Assembly (NCBI GenBank): GCA_023078555.1
Contig: CM041196.1
Span: forward strand, 4,599,658 to 4,663,657
Source: Ulva prolifera
Taxonomy: Eukaryota; Chlorophyta; Ulvophyceae; Ulvales; Ulvaceae
Direction of reading: 5' to 3'
Length of the DNA stretch: 64,000 bases
In this document: one piece after another, positions 23,145 through 35,684 of the stretch
Layout of the letters: the number at the start of each line of letters is the position of its first letter
How positions within the stretch are numbered: the stretch's first letter is position 1
Program-made: the position numbers and the translations under genes
Notes under the pieces: model-generated
The model's database searches: none
Seen by the model: the letters and a program-made list of their open reading frames with translations, nothing else
What the model was told of the DNA's origin: nothing

Positions 23145-23531
23145 CAAACAGATGTACATGTGGCAGCCCGACTCCGAGGGCTCCTACGGCGACAGGTAAA
23201 GTAAAGTAAATCTACATTTGCTGGTGATCCATGAGGTGCACGTTCCGACATCGTGAAGGCATCTCGCGTGGTTCGGGTGTCCGCCATTGCGTGCGTTGCA
23301 TCCGCCGCCTCACTGTGCGCACTGGGCCGCCAGCAGTTCTCCACCGGCCTGTACGGGTTCTGGAACGAGTTCTACGCCACCCAGACCGGCTCGTGTGTGA
23401 AGTGTGGTGGGGGCAAGGTCACGAATATGCTGCACCGGGCCCAGGCGAACGAGGTGGCCGGCCCTGGGGGCATCCGGGTGTTCGAGTACAGCATTGAGCT
23501 CCCTGCCACGAGCCTGACTTTGCCAGCCTAG
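23145..23531 (+). pseudogene. remnant of a third intradiol-like secreted gene
   Basis: The segment at 23151-23195 reads QMYMWQPDSEGSYGDR. The frame ending at 23531 reads FSTGLYGFWNEFYATQ and then GPGGIRVFEYSIELPA, matching the end of exon 2 and the second half of exon 3 of the genes at 13622 and 17472. The central GDGxWWFTT to HIHY part is missing, as are the signal peptide and linker. It lies directly after the truncated DUF5054 copy, so the two fragments were joined by a deletion or unequal exchange. Confidence 0.78.
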
Positions 23532-24409
23532 CGCACGCTTGAGCTTCTCTCGGTGGGGTTTTGAATGGTATGCGCAGTCGCGCGTGCTGCCTGCGGCTCG
23601 TGAGTTGCCGCAGCGTTGGTGCGGCCACGGGGTGCATGCCGTGTGAGCTGCCCCGGCACCGCATTGTGGCCCAGGCTGCAAGCTGGAACCAATGCTGTAG
23701 CCTTTGGGGCTCTTTCATGCAGTTCATTGATGGCACTGGCCAGACTGTGCGTGTTTGGCCGACTGGTGAGGCGCTGAGTCCTGGACCTCCGGTGGCTGAT
23801 CTTGCTGGGCGTGGCTGCACCATGGACAGTATGATGTTGGATCTCCTGCAATTCTATTATAGGTTATGAATTTGAAATTGATGTTTTAGTCAATGCATGT
23901 AGGCCAGCCTAGCTAATAGTGTAAATTAAGCAAAGAGGAATCATCAGATGCTGTCATGTACATGAATATGTCCTGAGCTACTCTCTTTGTCCCGGTTATT
24001 TATGTCTGCTGTTGTCCATACTCTTTTCATTGACCGGCATTGTCGTGTTCTTCGAATCACTGCAAAGTTTCAGATGCATGGCCGTAAGCACACGTGGAGT
24101 GGCGAAAGGCACCACAGCCAATGACGAAACCTGGGGGAACGAAATGCCCACTTGTCTGTGCCGAAACACAACGATTTCGCTGATCACCTGTAACTGCTTG
24201 GGTCAGTCCGATCGGAATCTGCGTTTGGATAATGCGCTCACTTCGTTGCGCTGGCCGAGGGTTCATGTAGACCTGGCGTGCGCGAGCTCTGCATGGATAC
24301 CTGCTTGTTATAGACGTGTTGAAACAATCGGAACTTCGCGCAATTGGCAATGCAAAGAGATGAAAGGTAGCCAGTGATAACGATCAGGTAGTTCTGTAGC
24401 CAGATAAAC
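23532..24409. other. 5' flank of the DUF5054 gene
   Basis: No gene supported. From about 24060 it matches 20330-20660, so the promoter region was duplicated with the gene. No convincing TATA box was found close to the ATG. Confidence 0.45.
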
Positions 24410-27400
24410 ATGAACAGCGCGATGCTGTCGCTGTTGCTGCTGCTCGCTTCCAGCGTCAACGTTGCGTCCAGCACAGCATCAAGTGAAGATCACACTGGCG
24501 ACACTGTACACATAGTGTTTTCCAATCATCTGGTGCGCCGTTGAAGCGTCGGGTAGGCGATGCGTGATTGCAGACGAGAAAGGTCCCGCCCAATCATCGC
24601 CGTGCCTGCCACACAACCGAGACGTGACATGCGCACAGTGTAATTCAGCAATTCCTCCTGCCGACGAGCGTGGGAGTTCGTTACCTGAGTTTTCGCAGAT
24701 TGGTGCAGCCAGATTTGCGGAACGAGCAGTTCACCTGTGCTCATTTCGAGATGCCGTGGCGACCCATCTGCGGGACAGAACAGTACCAAAAGCATAATTT
24801 CTCCAAGCGTTTTTGCAGGATATCGGGTTCGGCGGTATCTGGCCGGAGCTGGGCTACGACGACAATGTCATCAACATGTACTTTGACTGGTACATCCCGA
24901 CAGCCATCCGCATGGGGCAGTACTTCGCAGCTCAAGGCGGCCCTGAGTCTCACATATACACAATGCACTCCTACATTGCGTCGCTGTACATGTCCTGTCC
25001 TCCCGATATGGGCCTTCACTGCCCATCTGAAGCCCAGCAGGCTGATTTCTGCCAGGCGGTCCAAGATGGCCACATCACCTGGACAGCCTTCCCTTACAAC
25101 GCCCAGGTCGAGATGATGGACGAGGAGACCATCCTTGGTGCTCTGCAGCTCACTCATGACCTGGACCACCTGTGTGGTGTCCCTGTCAAGACCGTCATCA
25201 GCCAGGTGCACCCCGCTGCCTCCTCTCCCACTCAGCACAGCACCCACATCAGCCCACCTCACGGTGCAAGGCACTCTGTGCCTTTGCTTGGATCGCCCGA
25301 TATGATAGGCTCAAGTTTCACTAGCATCACCCCTGCATGCTTTCCATGGAGCGCTGCGACAGCCCTCCCCGAAGCCTGTTGAGAAGCGATGGACACGCAC
25401 ACACTGACAGAGCGTACACACACCCACACAGATATTCCGCAGACACTCGCATCACCACCTCCGTCTCCTCCCTTCCTGCCACCGCCATCGCACACTTCAC
25501 GTTCCCCTGCCCCCATCACCTCACATGGACGCATCCCTCAACCACCGCCCGCAGCTGCGCATGCCGGCGCGCAGACCCCCAGCGCCGCCCGCATGCATGC
25601 AGCGGGACGTGCCAGGGATGACGCGCGGCGTGCTGCCCGTCGTGACGGAGCTCTGGTGGGGCCCGGTCGTCCGCGCCATCTCCGTCGGCGTCAACGGCGC
25701 CTCCCCGGCCCCGGCCGTCCCCCTCAACACCCCCTTCGTGTGGCGCGACGAGGCCACCGGCTCGCAAGTCGTCGCGTTCTGGCACCCGGGTGGCTACGGG
25801 GGCAAAAGTGACTACAAGGGCCACACGCTCGCGCTGACGCCGGCGCCGGATTGCGTGCGGACTCCCGCCGGGGCCTCCGGTGGGCGCCATATCCTGTGCT
25901 TCAGCTGGAGGGGGGACAACAAGGGGCCCTTTGAGGACCCGAAGGAGGTGCGCCACGCTGGAGGTCTCCCCCCTCTGCTGCTGCTTCCTCTGCCGTTGCT
26001 GGTGACACCGCCGGCGCACCCTCTGCTGTAATGCAACGTAATTCTTCATTGACTGAGCCGCTTCCAGAAGAGGACGTTGCCGGCTCCCTCTGCTGCTGGT
26101 TCATCTGCTGTCGCTCGCTTTGCGTTTCCTCCCCCTGCACTTGTTGTCCCTGCTTCTGCTGCACCCTCTCTGCGATCCCCATCTGCTACTGCTCCACACC
26201 AGGCGAGTGAGCTCTGCCATTGCCCCCCCCCCCCCCCCTTGCAACCGCCGCCACATGCAGGTGCTCCTCATCTTTGAGGCCGCGCGCGCCGCATTCCCTG
26301 GCGCCGCGGTTCGCGCGTCAACGTTTGAGGCGTTTGTGGACGAGCTCATGCCGCACGCGGGGGCCCTCGAGGTCGTGACAGCCGAAATCGGCGACTCCTG
26401 GATCCACGGCGTCGCGAGCGACCCGGTCAAGACGAAGAACTACCGCGCGATGATGCGCATGCGCTCCCAGTGCCTCTACGACGGCGGCTGCGTCATCCAG
26501 GTGCGCCGCCCGCCATGCGCATGCGCCGCATGCGTGTGCGCTGCAGAGCCCGCACGCCCTGCGGTCGCGTGATGCTGCGGAGCCCTGTCGTGTGCAGGGT
26601 CCGCAACCCGGCCGCTGGGGGCACGCAGTCCGGTGTGCATGGTGTGCATGTGTGATCGGCTCGAGCAGCGCAAGCTTGGTACAGCTGTGTGCGTTGATGC
26701 CGAAGTTGTACACTGTGCTCCGAAGGGCCGCGCATGCCTCAATGAGTCTGCCGTCGCCGGGCCGGGCTTGCCGGGCGAGGACAGGGCTGGCGAGCGCGGA
26801 CGGCCGGAGCATGGCAGTTTCGCTCTGTGCTCTGTGCTGCGAGGCAGCGGGCCTGCTCACTCACCAAGCGCCGGGGCCCCGGCACGGCTTCAGTTCGAAC
26901 CCTAGGCGCATGCCCTCATGCGACGCTGCGCTGCGTGGAGCGCTCCACGCAGTTAACATTGACACAGGACGTCGTGCATTCCCGCCACGTGGCTGCCCTG
27001 TGTGATGCGCTCCATGCTGCCACAGGACCCGGCCTTCCAGAACTACACGCGCCTCTTCCTGAAGGCCCCGGAGCACACGTGGGGCATCGACAGCAAGACG
27101 GCGCCGGCGTCGTGGGACACCTGGGACAACGCGGCCTTCCGCGCCGCCCGCAACGGCAGCGAGAAGTTCGCACAGGCCGAGCACTCCTGGGCGCGCCAGA
27201 GCCGCTACATCGAATGGAGCCTCCAGGCATGTCTTCCCCCCCCTCGCCCGCAGCACCCCTGCACTGCTGTTTCTTATGCCGAGCTGTAATCCCGCGCGCT
27301 CTCATTGCTGCAGTCTCTAGAGCTTGCTGTCCAACAGTTGCTAGTGCAAGTTGTGCTGCAGCCTCTTAAGCTTACCGTGCTGCAGCACGTGATGCAGTTG

Positions 27401-30400
27401 CTGGTCCGCACTCCAGTGCATGCGCCGCTGCATGCTCGTCGAGGATGCAGCGCATGCATGGCGGGGCATCATGCAGCCGCGGCATGGCCGCAGCTGTCTG
27501 GGTTGCGTCTGCTCGGGCTGGGAGCGGACTATGAGGCCATTGACATCTGCCGGCGACCACACTGTGTCTGCACACCACAGTTGCTGTCACGGCTGTGTGA
27601 AGTCGAGGCCGCGTGCCTGCCCAGACGTGTGGCGGGACCAGGGTACTACAGTCCACCCTCTTTGCATCCGCGTCTTGATGTCAGTTCGCGTGATTCCCTG
27701 ACGTGTCCGTTTCGTTTGTCAGGAATCTGGCGGTTGCAGCCTACTAGCTTCCCGGTGTGGTGGCCAGGAACGCTTTCAGGTCACCCGGAAGTTGCATAGA
27801 ATAATCCTCTGATCGTTGGTTTACCCCTTCAGCATGTAGTCCCATCCACAAGAAGCTGTCAACGTCTTCTTCAGGATACGACTAAGCACGCACAGGTTCA
27901 CTTTTCCTTTCTTTTACGTATCGGGATCCCGTTCAGGGTGTAGAAGCCTGGCCGTAACGGAGGCCACACCGCGTTGCCTCCTCTCCGTGTTCAATGTATT
28001 TCTATATTGTGCTCTGCTGTACGTCTGAAATCCACAGTGTGCTGCGCGCTGTGCGCTGTCCTGCCACTCACACTGCCCCGCCTCGCATGCAGGCCCTCTA
28101 CAACCAGCCGCACAACCTGTACCCCAAACTCCTCGCCGCCTCCGCCATCACCACGGCTGACATGGCCAATGACGACACCGCCGCCCCCGCCCGCCCGCCG
28201 CACGCCTTGGCCGCGGCCGCCTCCGGCCACATGGACCGCCTCCGCACCTCGCACGCCGACGCGGAGGCCCGCATCCACCCTGACAACCTCCTGGAGGTCC
28301 TCGGTTGCGGCAGCACGCAGCACAAAGCGCGCGACGCGCAGCACGGCCGTGCCGCGCTTGAGGATCTAGTCGGCGGGGCCGTGGGGTGTGGGGACGGCGG
28401 GGAGGTTGTGCTGAACGCCGATGGGTGGTACATCGCGGTGCACAGCACCACAGGTGCTGCCTCCGAGCTGCTGACTGTGCGTGTAGCTGCATGCATGCGC
28501 CTGCCTGACCCGACATTCAGCTCTCAGCTGCATCCTCAAGTACGTTTGTTTCGCGCCTGGCATTGTTCTGCGCTGCTGCCCCCCTGGCGTAACTCAGGTA
28601 CCCACCTGTATGTCCTCGGAGTGTTCCATGGGGTTTCGATAGCTCTGCCATTTGGTCGGACGCCGTCTGCGGGGCTCGCTTGCAGCGGCCGCCGCACGCG
28701 TGGCCACAGGGGCACATGCGCGTGCATTCACCCACCCAGTGCACCCCACCACACCCTCAGCGCCGCACAGTGACACGCGTCTCAAGCCTCGACCCACCCC
28801 CGACTGACACGTACCCCTTGAGTAGCTTGCCGATGAGTGCACCCAGGGTGCAGGCGCGATCACGAGCCTGCGCCGCACGTGGCCGGACGACGACGGCACG
28901 CAGCACCCCGGCACCGACTGGGCGGCCGGGGGCACCTTTGCGCAGCTGCTGTACTCCACCTACAGCGTCGACTACTTCAAGCGCTGGGGCTCGCAGTACA
29001 ACCCTATGGGCGAGGGCTGGTACGACGTGCCGTGGATGCGGTACGACTACGGCAAGCCCGGGGCCGAGGTCGCCGCGAAGGACCGCGCCGCGACGCCGGC
29101 CCTCGTGTCTGTGAACCTGTACACCGGCCAGTACGACGGCCAGCTGGTGAGCATCCCCTCCCTGCGGGCTGTGCTTAAGTGGCATGTGGCTGTGACACAG
29201 CATGTGGGGTGCTGCGATGCTGGTGTATGCCGCGGCCACGCCTCGCAGGCGCCACACGCAGTCATGTCGTGACCTCTGGCGCCTGCCCATAGTAGAGGCT
29301 TCCCGATGAAGTGATCCCGAGTTGTGGCTGCACGACGCACGGTGGGAGGACGAGCCATCGACCATGCAGGGAACTATCTGGCACGGCGACATGATTCCGA
29401 CTTCATTCCGCCACACACGTCCCGCCTGTGGACACATCATCGACTACCCACACTTGCGCATGTACATACTTCGCCGGGCCGCCCAGGAACACGTTCCAGA
29501 GCATCGTCCTTTCGTTTTTCGAGAACACACGACATCCTGTGTTCTCGACAGCAGAAAACCAAAGAACACAGAGAGGTGTGTGCGGCTGCGGTGCAGGGCA
29601 TCGCGATCCGGTACACCTTCACAGGGTGGCCCGTCGACGAGGCGGGCGCGCCGCCGTCGCTGACGCTGCTCGTGCACACCTGGCACGGCGCCGACACCGT
29701 CATGATGGACGTCCTCTACAGCCACAAGCTCCCCACGCGGCTGCCAGAGGCGCTCTGGCTGCGCTTCGTGCCGGCGGCCGCCGACCCGGCCTCGATGCTC
29801 ATCTCGAAGGTCGGCTCGCTCATCAGCCCCGGCGACATCGTACGCCCTCCACCCCGCCGGCACATGCATGTGCATGCATTTGAGATGCGCATGTGTGATT
29901 GTGCGATGCTCTGTAGTCTGTTAGGGTGCCCTGCCATGCATAGCGACAGCATATGCTATCGCCCGAGACCATGTGAACAGGTCCCCCCCCCCCCACCGAT
30001 CCTGTGCAGATGTGTTGATTGCGTATTGAGTGTTAGTTCTGGCTCAGGGTGGAGTCTTCTGAGGCGCATGCCGTGTGGACCCCACCCCCGCAACGATGTG
30101 CTAATATTCGTATTCGCCTGACCCGGGGAAATAAATGCGCTGGCTACTTCCCCACACCCACATCGGGGAGTGTCGCGGCAGGTGATGGCCGCACACGCTG
30201 CCGCTGATCATGCAAGTGCACTCCATGCTCAGCCCATGCTCGCACAGCTCCAACTCCACCTCCCTGGACCACGCCCTGATTCTAGAACTGAAGGAACGAG
30301 TATTGCTAGAACAAAGAGAAAGGATACGTACGAAAGCGTTCCCACACGGGCCCGCCGGGTGCAGATCCGCAACGGCTCGTTCAACCTGCACGCCGCGATG

Positions 30401-31066
30401 GACGGCGGCGTGCACCTCCGCAGCGCGCAGCACGGCTGGGAGCAGCTGCAGCTCGCGGCGATGGACACGGCGCTGGTGGCGGTGGGGGGCCCGGAGGTGC
30501 TGCCCGACACGCGCGGCCCCGCGCGCCCCGACCGCGGCCTCGCCTTCAACCTCCTCAACAACGCCTGGGGCACCAACTACGTCATGTGGACGCCGTACGG
30601 TGACGGCGTCGGCAGCAGCATCAAGTCGCGGTGCGCTCCACGTGCTGGGCGTGCTGAGACGCGAGAGAGTGTGTGTGTGTGTGTGTGCGGCAAGCAACAG
30701 AACCTGAGGCTGTGCCCGTGGAAGAGCAGCGCCGGTGTTGAGTTCTGGTTGTACTGCTGTGGTGGGCGAAGGTTGTGCGTGGGGGCCATGCGTGCGGCCG
30801 GCCCGCCCGGCTGCACCCCTGCAACACGGCGCACGCACGTGGTAGCTAGCTTCTACATTGCCGCCCCCCTTGTGGACCTCTTTGCGCGCATCCGGGCTGC
30901 CGATGCCGTGCGATTGATGCACCATCACCTTCTGGCCGTGACCGTGCTGTGCGTGCTGTGCAGGTTTGTCGTGACGGTACGGGACACCCGCACGGCGCCG
31001 CCGGCGGGGCCGTCGCTGCTGCGGGACCCCTACCTCGCAAACGTCCCCCGCGACCTGCTCATCTAG
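24410..31066 (+). CDS. secreted DUF5054 / GH38-related protein, ten exons
   Basis: Exons are 24410-24532, 24819-25205, 25603-25947, 26261-26500, 27026-27226, 28093-28453, 28854-29146, 29597-29839, 30365-30630 and 30964-31066. All phases agree, giving about 853 residues. Residues 1-21 are a signal peptide (MNSAMLSLLLLLASSVNVAS). The family start VHIVFSNHL is joined by splicing to DIGFGG, giving the HLD motif that GH38-like folds use for metal binding. Further family landmarks are KTVISQ joined to RDVPGMTRG, FSWRGDNKGPF, EIGDSWIHGVASDP, RYIEWSLQ joined to ALYNQP, and HSTTGAITSLRRTW. The protein ends VPRDLLI. It is probably an extracellular or endomembrane carbohydrate-active enzyme; no substrate is established for the family that I know of. 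Intron 5 uses a GC donor (CAG|GCATGT). Introns are unusually long and C-rich. A dead partial copy lies upstream. Confidence 0.85.
26223..26238 (+). repeat. C16 tract in polypyrimidine position before exon 4
   Basis: Pure C run 22 bases before the acceptor ACATGCAG of DUF5054 exon 4. A C12 run at 29983 lies in intron 8 of the same gene. Confidence 0.85.
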
Positions 31067-33641
31067 CCGTGCACACCTGCTTCAAGCACCTCTGTGCCTC
31101 TGTTGGGGTATTGTTTTCAATCAAGTGGTATCGGGGTGTAGATGGGGCTTTGGCTAGATGGGGGGGGGGGGGGGGGGGGGGGGGGGTGGCCCCCGAGCCT
31201 CACGCTCTTTCCACCTCGCGACATCGGCCATGTCATCGCCTGCCAGGACGTCCAATCGCTCCCGGAAAGATTCCTTCCTGTAGAAGTGGTCTCTCCTCGG
31301 CGCCATGCGTGAGGGAGAGCGCCGCTGCTGATGCATGCCAAACATGCGATCAGCCCCAAGGGGGGTGATGTGGTGGGATTGTGTTGCCGCCCTGTGCCGA
31401 TGTGCATGCATGCCATGGTGTGCACAGCCTGCTGCAGTCAGCCCGGGTGGGACAGCCTCTCATTCTGCTGGCGGCCATGGCGTTCATCTATGTGCTGGCT
31501 GCCCACGGCCCCGTCCTGTGGTGCGTGTGTGCTCTGTGGTGCATGTGCATGCAGCCCATGTGTATTGTCCTGAGGCAGCTTTGCTAGCCGGATGCTGTGA
31601 GCGACCTCTGAGGCACGTTGTGCGTTGAAGGACTCTTCGCGAGCGACAGTGGTGAACGGCAAGAGCCTGTGTCCTAGAGCACCCGCATGTTCTGTAGTAG
31701 GGGGGGGGGGGGGTTCAAGGGAAGGCACTGGGGCGTGACTCCTACGGCGTGCAGCCGGGCTCTTCACATTCCCGCTCTTCCCATGCATACACGTGCAACG
31801 CATTCCTCCGTGCGCTTCCACCCTGCGCTGCGGTGCTGTCACCCTCGGAATACTGAGCGCCGTCAGAACTCATGCGGAGCCGTTCGTCCCTGTAGCCGCG
31901 CTGTCACGGAGCCGCTTCGTGCCGCCACGGAGGAGCAGATGCACGGCATCGTCGGCCGGCGCTGCAGTTGAGTTTATGCTCACCCCGGACATGCTGCGGT
32001 ACATGCATGCGGGTGCATGGCCGCGGCATGGCGGGGAGGTGCGTGGCTCGCTGCAGCGCTTCCCATTGAGGTTTTCCCGCGCGGTGGTCGTGACTACCTC
32101 TCCCCTAGCATCTTGGCTTCCACTTCCACCATGATCGTCGCCCTGCTGCTGAGGAGGCCCGCCAGGCAGGGTCCAAGCGCTCCTCTGCGGCCTGCACCGG
32201 GCCCCGAATGCACCGGGGCGGCCGGTGTGGCCGGTGCCGTGGGGTAGATCGTGGGCACCCGCCACTTTCCATGCATGTGCAGGTGCGCGGTAGCGCGTGA
32301 TGTCTACATTGCTGCATTCTGCCCAACCGGGATCCTGCGTCGTGCTTGTTCTTGGCAGCAGCGGTGATATTTTGCCACCGAGCTGTGGTAGGTAGGCTTC
32401 CCACTTCGGGGTGTTGAGGGGAAGTTGTGGGGCCGGCGCGATGTCTGCGATTCCGACACAGGTTGCAGTGGTCTGGGTGGGTGAGAGAGTTTTGGCGCTA
32501 GGAGGGCGGGCGAGTGTTTCCGGCATACTGCGTGAGATAGCTTAGCGATGTGAGCAGTGGCCATGCATTGTTGTGTAGAGAGCGTGAGTGATCAGATCTG
32601 TGCACTAGCTTAAAGTACAGAATGAAGGCGAGTGGACGGGCTAGCTTGTGGATGTGTAAGATAGGGGTTCTTTGCATTTGAAGGGACACATGAACCATGT
32701 ATTGGCCACACAGGAGGTGCTGACATAGCTGCAACTCTCAGGTAAGCATTCACATTGCACCACCCACACCTTCAGCCAGTGTCTTCTGCCTGTCAGCCAC
32801 TGTTTCTGTACTGCTTCCCAGCAATGCATGTGGGCCCGATACCGCCGGGGGTATGTAAGTGCAGGGGAGTGCTGGCTCCAGGACTACGTTGCTGTGGCTG
32901 GGAATAGCAGGTGAGGAAGATCTGCTGCCGAGCGCAAGCACAGTGGCTCGGAGCCTGCAGTTCTGGGGCTCATGTCATTGCATGCTCAGGCAGGATGCTG
33001 GTACAGCACATTTATGGTGTTGTGTGTTTCATATGCAGTATCAGAGTGCTCGCAGTCACAGGGTAGTCCTCTGCCACATGCAGCAGCTGGTCGCTGGAAG
33101 TCCAAAATGCACCATGGCCGATGGTGACACGGTACTGCACAATGAACACACGGCGGGCAGCAAGGACAGGTATCAATCTTACGTCCATGCGAAAGTGACT
33201 TGTTTGTCGCCTGAGGTGCCTGATGGTGTAATCCTCAGGGAATTTTACAGATCATGGGCCAATGCCTGAGGACAGATCGAAACAGCCTGGGGGATAATTG
33301 TAACTACACGACCCGACTGCACCTGGCGGTTTTCATACAAAGTTTTCATACTACACAACCCGACTGCACCTAACGGTCTTCACACAGGGGCTTGTGTGCT
33401 TTATGCTTCATAGAGCATGTTGGCCACCTGAACAGAGGAGCAGGAAATCATGCAGGTCGCCACTGTGGCCACACTCAGAACATCGACTCACAGGGCACCT
33501 ATGTCCCCCAAGGTCAACTCTGCAAAACAGGCCCCCCCCCCGCCCTTCTTATCGTAACTGCTTATTCAGCAGCCAACACTGCATGCCACAAGGATCTGCA
33601 TTTGCAATCCTCGTTCACAGTGTGAAGAGAGCAGAGTGTGC
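31067..33641. other. intergenic between DUF5054 and MGST3-like gene A
   Basis: This contains the G27 and G14 tracts. A 218-codon minus frame (31870-32526) and a plus frame ending at 33269 are open but unrecognised. The latter lies at the same distance from MGST3-like gene A as the Cys-rich exon at 37509-37777 lies from gene B, and short stretches match it, so it may be a decayed paralogue of that exon. Two short direct repeats of ACCCGACTGCACCT lie near 33310 and 33358. Confidence 0.4.
31160..31186 (+). repeat. G27 homopolymer tract
   Basis: Twenty-seven G residues about 95 bases after the stop codon of the DUF5054 gene. It is the only very long tract that is G on the plus strand; a G14 run follows at 31700-31713. 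Confidence 0.9.
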
Positions 33642-34400
33642 TTACGCGGCCAAGGAGAGGCCCCACACAACGACAGACTTCACAACGATGCCCGCCAGCC
33701 CAAACAAAAGAAGGAATGCAACAAGGAACCCTTTCACACGGTTCCCCGGGACACCGGTGCTGTAGCCTGTGAAGTACACAACCCTCGCTGCCAGGAAAGC
33801 AACTCCTGTGATGCTTGCGGTGATGGGATGCTGCATGGCAACACACAATGTCACCGTATTGTGCTGTTGTCCTTGGCTCCTAATTGACCTGCAACCCGCT
33901 GAACGACACGTGCGCTGTGGCATGTCTGAGTCACACCTTCAGCCCAGCACAGAGCAGGAGGGTCAAGAAGATAGGCAGCACTTCCAAGGAGTTCTGGTGC
34001 GCTCGCTGAATGCAGTTGAAGGTTTTCGCGTCCTCCTCATTTGCACAGTTGTCCTTCGTGGCGTACATGTCGGGGTAAGCAACTCCGTACCTACAAGAGA
34101 CAGCAGGTCAGCGTGGCATGCATAGTGCACAGACACATCCAACAGTTCTCCAGGCTATAGCATGGATAGATACAAGTGCAGGACTGCAAATGTGATCGCA
34201 TGGGGCGCGTCGGCGATTGCAGCAACATGAACGTGATGACGAACGCATGCAAGGCTCAAGCACGTCAGGGATCCAGAAGCCCACGTTCTCCTTGCTTTTC
34301 CAACCGCCAAGGACATATAAACGCTGTGGACGAGGTAGGAAGCGACGACCACAGCCATGACTAGCTCAAAGTAGGCTGGAATGGTTGCAGCCACTGCCAT
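33642..34400 (-). CDS. MGST3-like microsomal glutathione transferase (MAPEG), gene A
   Basis: Exons are 34400-34285, 34090-33937 and 33830-33642 (intron phases 2 and 0), 152 residues, the usual length for MGST3. The N-terminus MAVAATIPAYFELVMAV begins the first membrane helix. The loop contains YGVAYPDMYA and the family signature FNCIQRAHQNSLE. HPITASITGVAF and VYFTGYSTGVPGNRVKG follow, then a final hydrophobic helix ending WGLSLAA. Four membrane helices are expected, in the ER or another internal membrane. MAPEG proteins conjugate or reduce lipophilic substrates with glutathione, or act in eicosanoid-type metabolism. A longer frame upstream of this ATG is open but lies in the 5' flank shared with gene B, where it is not conserved. 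This is the first of three tandem paralogues, all on the minus strand. Confidence 0.93.
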
Positions 34401-35540
34401 TGCCGAGGCAGGTGGTGCCCGTAGCCTAGAGGGCGCACGAGTCCGCAATAATGCAGTCTCATACGATCTCTGACTTCCAGAAAGATTGACTGTTGAATTG
34501 AAGATCGGGCGTTGCTTAGACTGCGGCTTCTCCCTGGTGGTGTCCAAGCGAACTGCCACGGTAGCCAGACAAAGCGACGACTTTCGACTTGTGCGCGCTC
34601 CATGCGCACTGCTTTGAACGCGAATCGTCGCTTTCCTGGCGAATTGCTGCGGCTCGGGGCTGATGGTTGACTTCATCTTTGTTCAGAGAGCTCACAACAG
34701 CGTGCTAGCGGCATACAGCGTAATGTTACACCGCGAGTAGACACTGCTAGACAAACCCACCGTCCCAAGAATCACACATGCAGAATTCAGATGAGGCCAC
34801 AGCGCCTCCATCCATGCCTGCAAGAACATCCACTTCCGCACGCAGTTGCTGTCATGCATTGTACGCGGCGTTGTCTGCCAGCGGACCTCCCGAGGAACGG
34901 AGGCTCTGCGCAACAGCAATTCGAATTCCAGTTCGTCCAGCTATGTCACGCCACCTCCCGATACCTGCACCAGCCACGGCAGAGATCCCCTGCAGCACCA
35001 GCTGTGGCGATCTGACCCAATCGGCCATGCATGCATGCCATCGGCATCCCGTGCTGCCACTCTGTTCCAGCAGGGATGCAGGTGCGCTTGCGGACGCGGA
35101 TGCGCGCCCCTCTGCCGCGCGGTGGTGTCCTCCTCCAGAGTGGCGCTGCGCAGCGGCGGGCGGTCGCTCCTCGGCGCCATTAGTGAGGGACACCACCACA
35201 GGTGGTGCTGCAAGGGACCTCTGCATGCATGCATACAGCCGATGCTGCAGCCGCACACCCCATGATGGGACTCCCATCATCCGCTTGTATACACTTGAGG
35301 TACGAATGATCAGAAGCGAATGATCAGAAGGGGGGCCGAGGGGGCCGTACATGTCGTGGAACATGCATGCAATGGCCGGGACAGCATGCATGCCGCTAGC
35401 CCCTGTGCATATGGGTCGTGCTCTCGCCCGGCTGACGCTGATATGATCCGCCTATGGGAGCTGTGCCGATGCCGCCCTTTGGTAGCCCTGATGCAGTGTG
35501 TGCTTACGTGGCCCTTGTCAATGCCGTATGACATAACATC
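34401..35540. other. 5' flank of gene A, duplicated at gene B
   Basis: The part at 34401-34990 resembles 38961-39550 upstream of gene B (shared strings near CAATTCGAATTCCAGTTCGTCC and CCTGCACCAGCC), so the promoters were duplicated with the genes. An open plus frame at 34778-35323 is not conserved and is not called. Confidence 0.5.
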
Positions 35541-35684
35541 TACTTGTATGTAGTTACAAAGGACAGAGGCCGGGCATCGAGCCATTGCTAGGAATTCACA
35601 CGCAAACATTTACTTGTATGCATGTAGTTACAAAGGACAGAGGCCGGGCAGCGAGCCGTTGCCAGGAATACACACGCAAATCCA
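35541..35684 (-). repeat. two tandem 70-74-bp units at the 3' end of the LINE fragment
   Basis: Units 35541-35610 and 35611-35684 share TAGTTACAAAGGACAGAGGC and the following 35 bases with a few substitutions and a 4-base CATG insertion in the second. They lie directly 3' of the minus-strand LINE reading frame. Confidence 0.85.

Noticed and set aside
31870-32526. 218-codon minus-strand frame
   Set aside because: Long but without motif, splice partners or a duplicate; GC-rich DNA gives such frames by chance.
34401-34676. N-terminal extension of MGST3-like gene A by the upstream in-frame ATG
   Set aside because: MGST3 proteins are about 152 residues, genes B and C start at the aligned ATG, and the extension is not conserved in the duplicated flank of gene B.
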